From: Pseudomonas fluorescens | GTDB taxonomy: Bacteria; Pseudomonadota; Gammaproteobacteria; Pseudomonadales; Pseudomonadaceae | Assembly: GCF_005938625.1 (NCBI RefSeq) | Contig: NZ_VCNJ01000088.1 | Span: 1-36,538 of the forward strand | Direction of reading: 5' to 3' | Length of the DNA stretch: 36,538 bases | Part shown: piece by piece, positions 23,962 to 32,301 of the stretch | Layout: every line of letters starts with the position of its first letter | How positions within the stretch are numbered: the first letter of the stretch is position 1 | Notes under the pieces: generated by a model | The model's database searches: none | Seen by the model: the letters and a program-made list of their open reading frames with translations, nothing else | Told to the model about the DNA's origin: nothing | Program-made: the position numbers and the translations under genes

Positions 23962-24351
23962 AAAAGCTCCCCGTCCGACCTTGGCGTGCAGGTCGATGTT
24001 TTTATTTTTCGGGCTTTGGCTTAAAGCAACCGACGCGTTCGAGCGCGGTTCGAGATCGAAAATACGTCAGCGCTTCTCACGCTGTACACGCGGTTTTTGC
24101 AATGTTTTGTATCCGCTGACGTGGCGGGCGCGGAGCTGATCGCCGGCTCAGCGTTTGGTTCCGTAGAAATGATCACGATCCCGCAAAATGCAGGATGCAC
24201 GATGGCCACTCATGCAGATTGCACGACGCCTTCAAAAATCATAATTTTCAAGCTATTGATTTATAAGGATATTTTTTTAATCAAATGCTGGCACAAACTC
24301 TGCAACCTCCTCTGCATGCTTGCCATTCAAGTGCATACGGAGCTGAAAGAC
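23962..24351. promoter_or_regulatory. Divergent promoter region, AT-rich, between the acyl-CoA synthetase and DUF3509 genes
   Basis: No protein gene is supported. The left part serves the minus-strand acyl-CoA synthetase gene. The right part (about 24230-24290) is very AT-rich and runs into a sigma-54-like promoter at 24289-24304. AATCAA at 24279-24284 with TGG downstream is close to an IHF site core. Confidence 0.5.
24289..24304 (+). promoter_or_regulatory. Sigma-54 (RpoN) promoter candidate for the DUF3509 gene
   Basis: TGGCACAAACTCTGCA matches the -24/-12 consensus TGGCAC-N5-TTGCA except for one base, with the GG and GC elements at the required spacing. A start about 12 bases downstream would leave a leader of roughly 37 bases before the ATG at 24352. 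Upstream AT-rich DNA would suit IHF bending. Confidence 0.55.
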
Positions 24352-24630
24352 ATGAGCCTGATCCAAGAAAAATTTACCTCCCTGTTCTCCAACTTCGACG
24401 TCACCACTGCGCCACGTCCCGATGGCGGGATCCTGCTGACTCTGCGCAGCAGCGACGGCAAAGTGTTTAAGCGCGCACTGACTTATCAACAACTGCATGC
24501 CGGCGACCAACTGTCGTGGGCAATCAGTGCCATTCGTCGTGACCTGGCAGAACAAGCCAGTGAGCTGCCGCAAATTGCCATGCTGCAGAGCCAGCAGCGT
24601 TTTGCTCTGCCGACGTATCACTCGCTGTAA
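24352..24630 (+). CDS. DUF3509 family protein
   Basis: This 92-residue protein, starting MSLIQEKFTSLFSNF, matches my recollection of DUF3509, a small soluble family found almost only in Pseudomonas. CGGAG lies ten bases before the ATG. There is no signal or membrane segment. The function is unknown. The probable sigma-54 promoter at 24289-24304 suggests expression under nitrogen, motility or envelope-related control. It is monocistronic and ends at a strong terminator. Confidence 0.85.
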   Translation: MSLIQEKFTSLFSNFDVTTAPRPDGGILLTLRSSDGKVFKRALTYQQLHAGDQLSWAISAIRRDLAEQASELPQIAMLQSQQRFALPTYHSL

Positions 24631-24649
24631 TTTTTAAAACGCTTTAAAC

Positions 24650-24688
24650 AAAACAGGCCGTGGAGCATGCGCTTCACGGCCTGTTTTT
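24650..24688 (+). terminator. Rho-independent terminator after the DUF3509 gene
   Basis: AACAGGCCGTG and CACGGCCTGTT form an 11-bp stem extended by partial pairing of the inner bases, followed by a seven-T run. It begins about 20 bases after the stop codon. Confidence 0.9.
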
Positions 24689-24740
24689 TTGTGCGCGATC
24701 TCTATCGCGATCTCCATCTCAACTGTGATCGCTAACTCTT

Positions 24741-24823
24741 TGTAGGAGCTGCGGAACGCTGCGATCTTTTGATCCTGATTCTAAAAACAGATCAAAAGAT
24801 CGCAGCGTTCCGCAGCTCCTACA
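24741..24823. repeat. 34-bp perfect inverted repeat between convergent genes
   Basis: 24741-24774 and 24790-24823 are exact inverted copies (TGTAGGAGCTGCGGAACGCT type ending in TTTTGATC) with a 15-base loop. The pair lies between the DUF3509 gene and the convergent mtnC gene, 15 bases from the mtnC stop. Confidence 0.9.
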
Positions 24824-24837
24824 GGGATCGAGTGTGA

Positions 24838-25521
24838 TTAGAAGGCTTCGGGTTCTATGCCGGTAAAGGTGTCGACGGTGATGTGGCTGCCCAACTCCCC
24901 GCCTTCACGAGCCAGGCCACATGTTTGCAGGCCTGCCGCTTGTGCGGCGTCGAGTTCTTCGACGATGTCCGAGAGAAACAGAATCTCCCCCGCTTCAACA
25001 CCGATCGCTTGCTGAATGTTGGTGTAAGACTGCGCCTCACGCTTGGGTCCCGAGGTGGTGTCGAAATACCCGCTGAACAACGGCGTCAGATCCCCCGCCT
25101 CCGAGCAGCCGAAAATCAGCTTCTGCGCCTGAATCGATCCCGACGAGTACACAAACAGTTGATAACCCGCCGCATGCCAGCGTTTTAGCGCTTCAACGGC
25201 ATCCGGGTAAACATGCCCTTTCAACTGCCCGGCGTGATAACCCTGGGCCCAGACCATGCCCTGCAAAGCTTTGAGCGGCGTGGCTTTGCGATCTTCCTCG
25301 ATCCAGCTCAACAGAATTTCAACAACCCGCTCAACATCGGCTTGCGGTGCATTGCTGTCACGGCGCACAGCGTCGAGTTGCTCGGCAACATCGGCGCGTT
25401 CGGCGTTCTGGCGGACGAAATCCGGCAGGTGTTTAGCGGCATACGGAAACAGCACGTCGAAGACGAAACTCACCGCGCTGGTGGTGCCTTCAATGTCGGT
25501 GACAATGGCTTTGATCGACAT
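24838..25521 (-). CDS. mtnC: Acireductone synthase (enolase-phosphatase E1)
   Basis: The start at ATG 25521 (227 aa) gives the conserved MSIKAIVTDIEGTTS, with the HAD nucleophile Asp9 in DIEGT. It converts 2,3-diketo-5-methylthiopentyl-1-phosphate to acireductone in the methionine salvage pathway. HAD motif II (VYSSGS) and the DTTSGPKREAQSY region, with SDIVEEL as motif III/IV, are present. It starts four bases after the mtnD stop and is the last gene of the operon. Confidence 0.97.
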   Translation of the reverse strand: MSIKAIVTDIEGTTSAVSFVFDVLFPYAAKHLPDFVRQNAERADVAEQLDAVRRDSNAPQADVERVVEILLSWIEEDRKATPLKALQGMVWAQGYHAGQLKGHVYPDAVEALKRWHAAGYQLFVYSSGSIQAQKLIFGCSEAGDLTPLFSGYFDTTSGPKREAQSYTNIQQAIGVEAGEILFLSDIVEELDAAQAAGLQTCGLAREGGELGSHITVDTFTGIEPEAF

Positions 25522-25525
25522 CGAA

Positions 25526-26071
25526 TCAGTCCTCCAGACGCGGGAAACGGCCGGCGATGTCTTCGCCGGTGAAGTTGGCAACCCAGCCTTCAGGGTTGTT
25601 GAACAGGCGAATCGCCACGAAGTGCGGATGCTCGCCCATGTCGAACCAGTGTCTGGTGCCGGCCGGAACCGAGATTAGATCGTTCTTCTCGCAGAGTACG
25701 GCGTAGACGTAATCGTCGATGTGTAAGGTAAACAGGCCACGGCCGGCGACGAAAAATCTGACTTCGTCTTCGCCATGGCGATGTTCTTCGAGGAACTTGG
25801 CGCGCAATTCGGCTTTTTGCGGGTGATCGCTGTTCAGGCTGATCACGTCGACAGTGATGTAACCGCGCTCGGTCATCAGCTTGTCGATCTGCTCTTTATA
25901 AGCGCTGATCACTTCTTCCTGGGTGGCGCCGGGCTGAATCTTCGCGGCGGCTTGCCAGCGGTCGAAGCGCACGCCCTGCTCGGCCAGGGTCGAGGCGATG
26001 TCTTCAAAGTGGGTCAGCACTTTGTTGGGAATGTCGGGGCTTGAGACGTGATAGACGGACAGGCTGCTCAT
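25526..26071 (-). CDS. mtnD: Acireductone dioxygenase
   Basis: The start at ATG 26071 (181 aa) follows GAGGA. It is a cupin enzyme that oxidises acireductone to the 2-keto acid precursor of methionine. Metal ligands are seen as His97, His99, Glu103 (EHRHGEDE) and His141 (GTRHWFD), one residue offset from the Klebsiella enzyme. The bound metal (Fe or Ni) decides the product and cannot be read from sequence. It lies between mtnB (94-base gap) and mtnC. Confidence 0.97.
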   Translation of the reverse strand: MSSLSVYHVSSPDIPNKVLTHFEDIASTLAEQGVRFDRWQAAAKIQPGATQEEVISAYKEQIDKLMTERGYITVDVISLNSDHPQKAELRAKFLEEHRHGEDEVRFFVAGRGLFTLHIDDYVYAVLCEKNDLISVPAGTRHWFDMGEHPHFVAIRLFNNPEGWVANFTGEDIAGRFPRLED

Positions 26072-26165
26072 TGGGGCAATTCCTCGGTATCGGCCTTGCC
26101 GTCCGGTTCTTGCAGACCGGTCGGGCACAGCATTTCATCAGGCAAATGGGCTACTTCCGGTGAAG

Positions 26166-26792
26166 TCAGCCTTGGCGGTTCATGACGCTGCGGGTTTTCA
26201 ACTCGCATTCAAACAGAAATTCAAAGGCCTCGATCTGCCGCAGCGCGTCGTTCATTTGCGCGCCCCAGGTGTAGAGGCCGTGGCCGCGAATCAGATAGCC
26301 GACGCAATCAGGGTGGGCGTCGAGCCAAGGCTGCACCTTGGCGGCGAGGCGCGCAATGTCCTGATCGTTGTCGAAAATCGGCACGCGCACTCGCGATTCA
26401 TGGGTCGAGATGCCGCTGAAGGCTTTCTGCAGTTCGTAGTCTTCGAATTCGATAAAGTTTTCCGGCGTCAGGCGCGACAGCACCGTGGCGTTGACCGAAT
26501 GGGTGTGCAGCACTGCGCCGATCTCCGGCCGCCAGCTATAGAGCTGGGTGTGCAGCAGGGTTTCGGCGGACGGTTTTTTACCCGCCTCCAGGCTGTTGCC
26601 GCAAAGGTCGGTGGCGAGCACATCGTCCAGACCCAACTGGCCCTTGTGCTTGCCGGACACGGTCAGCAGCGCTTCGCTCGGCGACAGGCGCGTCGAGTAG
26701 TTGCTGCTGGTGGCCGGCGACCAGCCGCGACCATACAGAAAACGCCCGGCGTCGACGATTTGCTGGGCGAGTTGTTCACGCGTAAGGCTCAT
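26166..26792 (-). CDS. mtnB: Methylthioribulose-1-phosphate dehydratase
   Basis: This 208-residue class II aldolase-fold enzyme dehydrates 5-methylthioribulose-1-phosphate. Zinc ligands lie in AVLHTHSVNAT and in YLIRGHGLYTWG. The N-terminal GRGWSPATSSNYS is typical of the family. GAGGACAG precedes the ATG, which overlaps the stop of the MFS gene by four bases (ATGA), so the transporter and salvage genes are coupled. mtnA and mtnP are not in the window. Confidence 0.96.
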   Translation of the reverse strand: MSLTREQLAQQIVDAGRFLYGRGWSPATSSNYSTRLSPSEALLTVSGKHKGQLGLDDVLATDLCGNSLEAGKKPSAETLLHTQLYSWRPEIGAVLHTHSVNATVLSRLTPENFIEFEDYELQKAFSGISTHESRVRVPIFDNDQDIARLAAKVQPWLDAHPDCVGYLIRGHGLYTWGAQMNDALRQIEAFEFLFECELKTRSVMNRQG

Positions 26793-27934
26793 GGCCTGTC
26801 CTCTTGCATACGTGTGGCGATGATAACGGCAGCAGCGAGCGCTGCGAGACTGGCAATACTAAAGGTCAATGTTGCGCCGAGGGCATTCCAGCTGTAACCG
26901 GAATACAACGCGCCGAGCGCACCGCCAGTGCCGGCCAGTGCTGCGTACAACGCCTGGCCCTGCCCTTGCTGACGCGCGCCGAAACTACGTTGCACGAAAG
27001 CGATGGCAGCGGCGTGAAAACTGCCGAAGGTGGCTGCGTGCAGAATCTGCGCGAACAACAGCACCCAGAGAAACTCGGCGAACGAACCTAGCAGCAACCA
27101 GCGCAATGCCGCCAGCAGAAAACTCGCCATCAATACGCGACGCAGGGAAAACCGCGCGAGAATCCGGCTCATCGCCATGAACATCAGCACCTCGGCGACC
27201 ACACCCACGGCCCAGAGCATACCGATGGTGCCGCGTGTGTAGCCGAGTCGTTCAAGGTGCAGGGTCAGAAAGGTGTAATACGGGCCGTGGCTCATTTGCA
27301 TCAGCGCCACGCAGCCATAAAACGCCAGCACGCCGGGATTGCGCAGTTGCTTGAGGAAACCCTCGCCGTTCGGCCGATTGCCCTGCGGCGGTTGCGCGTT
27401 TGGCACCCACAAACTGCTGAGGACGATGCCGGCCATGATCAGCACCAGCGCCGCCGGGTAGATGTCGAGGCTGAGCCATTCGAACAGCCGGCCCAGTACG
27501 ACCACGGTGATGATGAAACCGATCGAGCCCCACAGGCGAATCTGGCTGTAACGTGAGGTCTGCCCCTGCAAATGCGCCAAGGTGATGACTTCGAACTGCG
27601 GCAGTACCGCGTGCCAGAAGAACGCGTGCAACGCCATGACCATCGCCAGCCAGGCGTAGGTCTTGCTGATGAAAATCAGGGAAAACGTCAGCAGCGTACA
27701 CACCGCGCCAAAGCGCACGATGGCCAGACGTTTGCCGGTGTAATCGCCGAGCCAGCCCCAGATGTTCGGCGCCACGCAGCGCATCAGCATCGGAATGGCG
27801 ACCAGTTCACCGATCCGCGCCGGACTGAAGCCGAGGTGATCGAAGTACAGCGCCAGAAACGGCGCTGTCGACCCGAGCAAGGCGAAGTAGAACAGATAGA
27901 AACTGGACAGTCGCCAGTAAGGGAGCGCCGTCAC
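26789..27934 (-). CDS. MFS transporter of the HcaT/phenylpropionate-permease type, coupled to mtnB
   Basis: The 381-residue protein has about 12 membrane helices and belongs to the MFS_1-like group (start MTALPYWRLSSFYLFYFALLG). The start codon is GTG with a weak ribosome site, so expression may depend on read-through from aroC, which ends 34 bases upstream. It overlaps mtnB by four bases. Import or export of a methylthio compound is suggested by the coupling but not shown. Known relatives carry aromatic acids or sugars. Confidence 0.88.
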   Translation of the reverse strand: MTALPYWRLSSFYLFYFALLGSTAPFLALYFDHLGFSPARIGELVAIPMLMRCVAPNIWGWLGDYTGKRLAIVRFGAVCTLLTFSLIFISKTYAWLAMVMALHAFFWHAVLPQFEVITLAHLQGQTSRYSQIRLWGSIGFIITVVVLGRLFEWLSLDIYPAALVLIMAGIVLSSLWVPNAQPPQGNRPNGEGFLKQLRNPGVLAFYGCVALMQMSHGPYYTFLTLHLERLGYTRGTIGMLWAVGVVAEVLMFMAMSRILARFSLRRVLMASFLLAALRWLLLGSFAEFLWVLLFAQILHAATFGSFHAAAIAFVQRSFGARQQGQGQALYAALAGTGGALGALYSGYSWNALGATLTFSIASLAALAAAVIIATRMQEDRP

Positions 27935-27968
27935 GCCGGTTATGCCGCGACGGCTTTAAGGCCTGCCA

Positions 27969-29060
27969 TCAAAGCTGACCCAGCACCGGCGTGCTCACGC
28001 GCACATCGGCGTTCTGCCCACGGTGACGCAGCAGGTGATCCATCAGCACAATGGCCATCATCGCTTCGGCAATCGGCGTGGCGCGGATGCCGACGCATGG
28101 GTCGTGACGGCCCTTGGTGATCACATCCACCGGATTGCCGTGGATATCGATCGAACGGCCCGGGGTGGTGATGCTCGACGTTGGTTTCAGCGCCAAATGG
28201 GCAACAATCGGCTGACCGGACGAGATGCCGCCGAGGATGCCGCCCGCATTGTTGCTGAGGAAACCTTCCGGAGTCATTTCATCGCGGTGCTCGGTGCCGC
28301 GCTGGGCAACCGAAGCGAATCCGGCACCGATTTCCACGCCTTTTACCGCGTTGATGCTCATCAGCGCGTGGGCCAGTTCGGCGTCGAGACGGTCGAAAAT
28401 CGGCTCGCCCAGACCGGGCATCACGCCTTCGGCAACCACGGTGATTTTTGCGCCGACCGAGTCCTGGTCGCGACGCAATTGGTCCATGTAGGCTTCCAGC
28501 TCCGGCACTTTTTCCGGATCCGGGCTGAAGAATGCGTTCTCTTCCACCGAATCCCAGGTCTTGAACGGGATTTCGATCGGGCCGAGCTGGCTCATGTAGC
28601 CGCGGATGACGATGCCCTGGCTGGCCAGATATTTCTTGGCAATCGCACCGGCCGCCACGCGCATCGCGGTTTCGCGCGCCGAGCTACGGCCACCGCCACG
28701 GTAGTCGCGCTCACCGTATTTGTGGTGGTAGGTGTAGTCGGCGTGGGCCGGGCGAAACAGATCCTTAATCGCCGAGTAGTCCTTGGACTTCTGGTCGGTG
28801 TTGCGGATCAGCAGGCCGATCGAGCAACCGGTGGTGCGCCCTTCGAACACGCCGGAGAGGATTTCGACTTCGTCGGCTTCCTGACGCTGGGTGGTGTGGC
28901 GGCTGGTGCCCGGCTTGCGGCGATCGAGGTCGCGCTGCAGGTCTTCGAGGGAGATCTCCAGGCCCGGCGGGCAGCCGTCGACAATGGCGACCAACGCCGG
29001 ACCATGGCTCTCGCCAGCGGTGGTGACAGTGAACAACTTGCCGTAGGTATTGCCGGACAT
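27969..29060 (-). CDS. aroC: Chorismate synthase
   Basis: This is the normal 363-residue enzyme, which forms chorismate from EPSP using reduced FMN, the last shared step of aromatic amino-acid synthesis. Signature regions are MSGNTYGKLFTVTTAGESHG at the start, the YRGGGRSSARETAMRVAAGA segment and RHDPCVGIRATPIAEAM near the end. CGGAG lies about nine bases before the ATG. The MFS-mtnBDC genes follow closely on the same strand. Confidence 0.98.
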   Translation of the reverse strand: MSGNTYGKLFTVTTAGESHGPALVAIVDGCPPGLEISLEDLQRDLDRRKPGTSRHTTQRQEADEVEILSGVFEGRTTGCSIGLLIRNTDQKSKDYSAIKDLFRPAHADYTYHHKYGERDYRGGGRSSARETAMRVAAGAIAKKYLASQGIVIRGYMSQLGPIEIPFKTWDSVEENAFFSPDPEKVPELEAYMDQLRRDQDSVGAKITVVAEGVMPGLGEPIFDRLDAELAHALMSINAVKGVEIGAGFASVAQRGTEHRDEMTPEGFLSNNAGGILGGISSGQPIVAHLALKPTSSITTPGRSIDIHGNPVDVITKGRHDPCVGIRATPIAEAMMAIVLMDHLLRHRGQNADVRVSTPVLGQL

Positions 29061-29190
29061 GCAGGACGCTCCGTGAAATCAAACCCAAATTCGTGATGCG
29101 CGCCAGTATACGCAGGCTAACCGAGTAGTTCATCCTCGAACCTTAGTGGTGCTGGCGAGTCCAACCGGCACCTTGGCGAATGATGGCGTG

Positions 29191-30144
29191 ATGATGCTGC
29201 GAGTTTTGATCTTGAGTCTTACCCTGTTTACGGGCTTTGCCCAAGCGACGGTCCTACAACGCCCGGTCACTTTGGATACCGGCACTGGCGAACTTTTCGG
29301 TTCGCTGCTGCTGCCAAAATCTGACAACCCGGTGCCGGTTGTCCTGATTATTTCTGGCTCAGGTCCTACGGACCGTGACGGAAACAACCCCGACGGCGGA
29401 CGCAACGACAGCCTCAAACGCCTGGCGTGGGTGTTGGCCAAACACAACATCGCCAGCGTGCGCTACGACAAACGCGGTGTTGCGGCGAGCCTTGCGGCGA
29501 CGCCCGATGAGCGCAATTTGTCGGTAGAGGCCTACGCGGCGGATGCGGTGGCGTGGGGGCAAAAGCTCAAGGCCGATCCGCGTTTCGGCAAACTGATCCT
29601 GCTCGGCCACAGTGAAGGCGCACTGATTGCCAGCCTCGCCGCGCCGAAAGTCGATGCGGCGGCGGTGATTTCCCTGTCCGGCAGTGCCCGCCCGGTCGAT
29701 CAGGTGATCCGCGAGCAACTGGCCCGCAGCCTGCCGCCGCCGCTGATGCTGCGCAGTAATGAACTACTCGACAGCCTCAAGGCCGGCCACACCGATGACA
29801 ATGTGCCGCAACCGTTGCAGGTGATTTTCCGCCCGAGCGTGCAGCCGTATCTGATTTCACTGTTCCGTCAGGATCCGGCAAAAGCGTTCGCGCAATTGCA
29901 GATGCCGGCGCTGATTGTTCAGGGCAGCAACGACATGCAGGTCGGCGTTGGCGATGCGCAGGCGCTGAAATCCGCCAAACCCGACGCCGAACTGGCGGTG
30001 ATCGATGGCATGAACCACGTCATGCGCATCGTGCACAACGATATGAAGCGGCAATTGGCCTCGTACAAGGACCCTAATTTGCCGCTGGCCGCCGAACTCG
30101 GCGCAAAAATCATCGAGTTTATTGACGGACTTCGCACCCGTTAA
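29191..30144 (+). CDS. Exported alpha/beta hydrolase
   Basis: The start at ATG 29191 (317 aa) gives a signal peptide (LRVLILSLTLFTGF, cleavage near AQA-T at about 19). A second ATG follows directly. The oxyanion region is IISGSGPTDRDGNN (54-66), the nucleophile Ser141 lies in GHSEG, and candidate Asp and His residues are in QGSNDMQVG and DGMNHVMR. Probably a periplasmic esterase or peptidase; the substrate is unknown. It is divergent from aroC, with a 130-base shared promoter region. Confidence 0.88.
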   Translation: MMLRVLILSLTLFTGFAQATVLQRPVTLDTGTGELFGSLLLPKSDNPVPVVLIISGSGPTDRDGNNPDGGRNDSLKRLAWVLAKHNIASVRYDKRGVAASLAATPDERNLSVEAYAADAVAWGQKLKADPRFGKLILLGHSEGALIASLAAPKVDAAAVISLSGSARPVDQVIREQLARSLPPPLMLRSNELLDSLKAGHTDDNVPQPLQVIFRPSVQPYLISLFRQDPAKAFAQLQMPALIVQGSNDMQVGVGDAQALKSAKPDAELAVIDGMNHVMRIVHNDMKRQLASYKDPNLPLAAELGAKIIEFIDGLRTR

Positions 30145-30243
30145 CGGTTGTTTGCCCTCTAGTCCTGCAAAAAACGGCCGATAAGCCTTTGTCGCCAGCG
30201 CAACGGCTGGCGACAAGCAGGGCTTGGACAGGATCTCGCCGTT

Positions 30244-31035
30244 ATGACTGATACCCAGACTTCACCCGACACCACCGCTGAAAAAGACGCACCGCCAGCG
30301 GTCGAGCTGCCGTGGGCGGATGTCCACGTCGAGCACCACAAGATGCTCCGCCTGGCCCCACTGCAGACCGACCGCAACACTGGCGGCCGCCCCTTGCGCT
30401 TCGTCGAATTCGGCTATGCCGAGCGCATCAGCAAAGAAAAAAGCCTGATGCGCATGGCGATCAAACTGCCCGGCCAGCGTGTGCGCAAAGAGCAGAATCA
30501 ACTGGATGTGTGGGTTGATCACACGATCAAGCGTGTGCACTTCGGCCCGGACAGCGGCCTGCAGATCGAACCGATGAACCGTGGCATCGGCCGTTACATG
30601 GCCGCGCAAGGCATCAATTGGGCGAAAAAGCGCTGGCCGACCTACACCGTCGACGGCATGGACTTGAACAACAAGGACGCGCTGAACGAAGACACGCGTC
30701 TGCGTCGCGATCATTTCCTGCGCGTGCACGGCTTTGATGTGGTGTACGCCGATGCCCAGCATTTGAAGGGCAGCGTCAAGGAAGTGCAGGTTGGCGATTT
30801 GCTCGGCGACTGGAACAGCGAAAAGCTGCAGATCGTCGAGATTCTTGAAGCGGCGCAGATGCTTCAGCAGGCCGAGCAGAATCTGGCCGAGCAGGAAGTG
30901 AAGCTGAAGAAGCAGGAAGACAAGGTCAGCAAGTTCAAGCGTGAAGACGCCGGGCTGCGTTTCACGATTACGTGTCTGGTGGCGTTTGCGGTGTTTCAGG
31001 CAGGGTTGTTGATCTGGATTGCCACGCACCGCTGA
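30244..31035 (+). CDS. Conserved hypothetical protein with coiled coil and C-terminal membrane anchor
   Basis: The 263-residue protein has a Pro-rich acidic N-terminus, a soluble mixed domain (about 30-195), a coiled coil (about 200-238, AAQMLQQAEQNLAEQEVKLKK) and one membrane helix at the C-terminus (about 240-260). It would be tail-anchored with its main part in the cytoplasm. No family recognised. It lies between the hydrolase gene and the convergent prmB, 99 bases after the former. Confidence 0.75.
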   Translation: MTDTQTSPDTTAEKDAPPAVELPWADVHVEHHKMLRLAPLQTDRNTGGRPLRFVEFGYAERISKEKSLMRMAIKLPGQRVRKEQNQLDVWVDHTIKRVHFGPDSGLQIEPMNRGIGRYMAAQGINWAKKRWPTYTVDGMDLNNKDALNEDTRLRRDHFLRVHGFDVVYADAQHLKGSVKEVQVGDLLGDWNSEKLQIVEILEAAQMLQQAEQNLAEQEVKLKKQEDKVSKFKREDAGLRFTITCLVAFAVFQAGLLIWIATHR

Positions 31036-31040
31036 TGGCT

Positions 31041-31147
31041 GATCGTTCCCACGCTCCGCGTGGGAATGCAGCCCGGGACGCTCCGCGTCCCAACAGCGGA
31101 CGCAGAGCGTCCATTGAGGCATTCCCACGCAGAGCGTGGGAACGATC
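31041..31147. repeat. REP-type inverted repeat cluster between convergent genes
   Basis: GATCGTTCCCACGCTCCGCG-type units at 31041-31069 and 31119-31147 face each other, and two shorter GGACGC...GCGTCC hairpins fill the space between. The cluster fills the junction of the coiled-coil gene and prmB, ending seven bases from the prmB stop. Confidence 0.85.
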
Positions 31148-31153
31148 GGCCGA

Positions 31154-32062
31154 TTAGACGCGGGAAGCGAAAAGTGCCTGATGATCGCGGCACTGCTCCG
31201 CCGTCAGCATGAACACGCCATGCCCGCCACGTTCGAATTCCAGCCAGGCAAAATCGACTTCCGGGTACAACGCGTCAACGTGCACCTGGCTGTTACCCAC
31301 TTCGACAATCAGCAAGCCCTTCTCGGTCAGGTGGTCCGCCGCTTCAGCGAGCATCCGCCGAACCAGATTCAAACCATCATCGCCACACGCCAGACCCAGC
31401 TCTGGTTCATGCTGATATTCGTCCGGCATGTCCGCGAAATCTTCCGCATCCACATAAGGCGGGTTCGACACGATCAGGTCGAAACGCTGACCCGGCAAAC
31501 CATCAAAACCATCTCCCTGCACGGTGTAGACGCGCTCATCGACGCCATGGCGCTCGATGTTCTGGTTGGCCACTTCCAGCGCTTCGAACGACAGATCGGC
31601 CAGCACCACCTCGGCGTTCTGGAACTCGTAAGCGCAGGCGATACCGATGCAACCGGAGCCGGTGCAGAGGTCGAGAATCCGCGCAGGTTCGGTGCCGATC
31701 CACGGGGCGAAGCGGTTTTCGATCAGTTCGCCAATCGGCGAACGCGGGATCAACACGCGCTCGTCAACGATGAACGACATGCCGCAGAACCACGCCTCAC
31801 CCAACAGGTAAGCGGTCGGAATGCGTTCTTCGATGCGGCGCTTGAGCAGTCGTTGCAGGTTGACCAACTCGTCGTCTTCGAGCGCGCAATCGAGGTAGCT
31901 GTCGGCGATTTCCCACGGCAGGTGCAACGCACCGAGCACGAGTTGCCGGGCTTCGTCCCAGGCATTGTCGGTGCCATGGCCGAAAAACAGATCCTCCCCA
32001 TGGAAGCGGCTGACGGCCCAACGGATATGGTCACGCAGGGTACGAAGTCGGGAAGTGATCAC
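31154..32062 (-). CDS. prmB: Ribosomal protein L3 N5-glutamine methyltransferase
   Basis: This 302-residue class I SAM-dependent methyltransferase has SAM motif I DLCTGSGCIG (131-140) and the glutamine-binding NPPY (200-203). The N-terminal helical part with YLLGEAWFCGMSF and VLIPRSPIGELIE is typical of PrmB rather than PrmC. It methylates a glutamine of 50S protein L3. Length is normal. Convergent with the coiled-coil gene; its promoter lies in the 240 bases before the divergent hydrolase gene. Confidence 0.95.
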   Translation of the reverse strand: MITSRLRTLRDHIRWAVSRFHGEDLFFGHGTDNAWDEARQLVLGALHLPWEIADSYLDCALEDDELVNLQRLLKRRIEERIPTAYLLGEAWFCGMSFIVDERVLIPRSPIGELIENRFAPWIGTEPARILDLCTGSGCIGIACAYEFQNAEVVLADLSFEALEVANQNIERHGVDERVYTVQGDGFDGLPGQRFDLIVSNPPYVDAEDFADMPDEYQHEPELGLACGDDGLNLVRRMLAEAADHLTEKGLLIVEVGNSQVHVDALYPEVDFAWLEFERGGHGVFMLTAEQCRDHQALFASRV

Positions 32063-32301
32063 GGCGCAGAACTCCAGAAAAAACGACTGGCGATTCTACC
32101 AGCCAAAACGCGTGACGACGACGCAGGAAAAACATCGCGCCGACAGTAGGAGTTTTCTGTTTTTTGCATCGGCTATTGAACAGAACGTGTAACTTGACAA
32201 GGCTGCAGGCCAATAACGACGGTGCCTACGATGGTAGCGATTCACAGAACCGCTCAGCCAGAGGACAATGTCGCAAAAGCCCCACCCCAAGGAGCCCCAG
32301 A

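Noticed and set aside
20436..24823. CRISPR array, suggested by recurring TAGGAGCTGC units
   Set aside because: The copies are inverted pairs at scattered gene ends with irregular spacing and no spacers; they are REP-type elements, and no cas gene is present.
28023..29096. 357-codon plus-strand open frame opposite aroC
   Set aside because: Antisense of chorismate synthase with skewed composition.
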